A stretch of 7,621 nucleotides of DNA, from NCBI GenBank assembly GCA_905236445.1, contig CAJOPQ010000071.1, forward strand, positions 1 through 7,621, in the 5' to 3' direction. Of the stretch, positions 7,035 through 7,621 are shown piece after piece. The notes under the pieces are model-generated. The model was given only the letters and a program-made list of their open reading frames with translations. It was not told where the DNA came from and made no database searches. The DNA comes from an uncultured Clostridia bacterium. Its GTDB lineage: Bacteria > Bacillota > Clostridia > Christensenellales > UBA1242. Made by a program: the position numbers and the translations under genes. The stretch's first letter is position 1; each line of letters starts with the position of its first letter.

Positions 7035-7621
7035 ATGGACGAGACAAAGAAGAAGGCTTTAGAAGCGACACTACTACAGATTGAGAAACAATTTGGCAAA
7101 GGCTCAATTATGAAATTGGGAGACACGCCATATCAGAATGTTGAGGTTATTCCTACTGGCTGTCTTACATTAGACAGCGCACTTGGAATAGGTGGTGTGC
7201 CAAGAGGAAGAATTGTAGAGATATATGGTCCAGAGTCGTCTGGTAAGACTACTGTAGCATTGCATATTTTGGCAGAAGCACAGAAGATGGGAGGAACTGC
7301 TGCATTTATTGATGCAGAGCATGCACTAGATCCTATATATGCTAAGAATTTGGGTGTGGATATTGATGAGTTGTATGTCAGCCAACCAGATACTGGTGAG
7401 CAGGCACTAGATATATGCGAATCGCTTGTCAGAAGTGGAGCAGTAGACATTATTGTTATTGACTCTGTCGCAGCACTTACTCCTAAGGCAGAAATTGATG
7501 GCGAAATGGGCGATAGCTTCATGGGTACACAAGCAAGACTAATGAGCCAAGCACTAAGAAAGATTACTGGTATTGCCAACAAGAGCAAGACTTGCGTAAT
7601 ATTTATTAACCAGTTGCGTGA
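7035..7621 (+). CDS. recA: Recombinase RecA (3' end outside window)
   Basis: RecA forms ATP-dependent filaments on single-stranded DNA, performs strand exchange in recombinational repair, and triggers LexA self-cleavage. The first 195 codons are present and run off the right edge. Walker A is GPESSGKT (65-72). The catalytic glutamate lies in [10 protein letters not shown], Walker B is in [11 protein letters not shown], and the L1 DNA-binding loop follows in [20 protein letters not shown]. The fragment ends in IFINQLR, just before loop L2. The start ATG 7035 has AAAGGA (7021-7026) eight bases upstream, and the N-terminal [19 protein letters not shown] is the standard RecA opening. In L1 the common GDSHxGLQAR reads [10 protein letters not shown], with His to Phe and Leu to Thr changes. 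Regulation is by the adjacent LexA box. Family identity is certain. Confidence 0.97.
   Translation, partial: MDETKKKALEATLLQIEKQFGKGSIMKLGDTPYQNVEVIPTGCLTLDSALGIGGVPRGRIVEIYGPESSGKTTVALHILAEAQKMGGTAAFIDAEHALDPIYAKNLGVDIDELYVSQPDTGEQALDICESLVRSGAVDIIVIDSVAALTPKAEIDGEMGDSFMGTQARLMSQALRKITGIANKSKTCVIFINQLR

Noticed and set aside
7133..7588. 151-codon open frame on the minus strand
   Set aside because: It is opposite recA, whose conserved motifs occupy the same stretch; the frame is a coding shadow.
1..7621. SpoIIIE/FtsK orientation motifs (GAGAAGGG or GGGNAGGG)
   Set aside because: None was noticed on reading; GAGAAGAGGG near 4790 is only a loose resemblance.

Overview
The window is AT-rich DNA with standard-code genes all on the + strand. 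It most likely comes from a low-GC, endospore-forming-lineage Firmicute (Clostridia-like). The evidence is a SigE-type sporulation sigma factor, an FtsK/SpoIIIE translocase, strong AAAGGAG-type ribosome sites, and a recA promoter carrying a Bacillus/Clostridium-type LexA box. I cannot assign a genus; an uncultured gut-type Clostridium relative is a guess.

Layout: (1) positions 1-705 hold a sigE-like gene, open at the left edge, so its pro-sequence is incomplete. (2) 706-885 is a non-coding leader with a good SigA-type promoter and no recognisable terminator. (3) 886-6948 is a tight gene run: ftsK/spoIIIE, rimO, pgsA and a CinA-family gene. The first two junctions are 4-base ATGA overlaps and the third gap is 14 bases, so this looks like one operon. 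(4) 6949-7034 is a compact SOS-type promoter region. (5) 7035 to the right edge is the first 195 codons of recA.

How the genes relate: SigE drives early mother-cell transcription in sporulation, and SpoIIIE/FtsK pumps DNA through the division or sporulation septum. RimO modifies ribosomal protein S12, and PgsA makes the precursor of phosphatidylglycerol. The CinA-family gene sits next to recA, as it does in many Firmicutes. The order ftsK-rimO-pgsA-cinA-recA is, from memory, a common housekeeping arrangement in this phylum, so most of the window is ordinary core genome.

The most unusual item is the CinA-family protein. It keeps the full-length three-part architecture but has lost nearly all signature residues of both enzymatic domains while the reading frame is intact. 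Other items worth a look are the very long acidic and Asn-rich linker of the FtsK protein, substitutions in the FtsK Walker B neighbourhood and the RecA L1 loop, and a divergent SigE pro-sequence without sigG directly downstream. I saw no mobile element, CRISPR array, tRNA or rRNA, and no gap over 300 bases without a gene.
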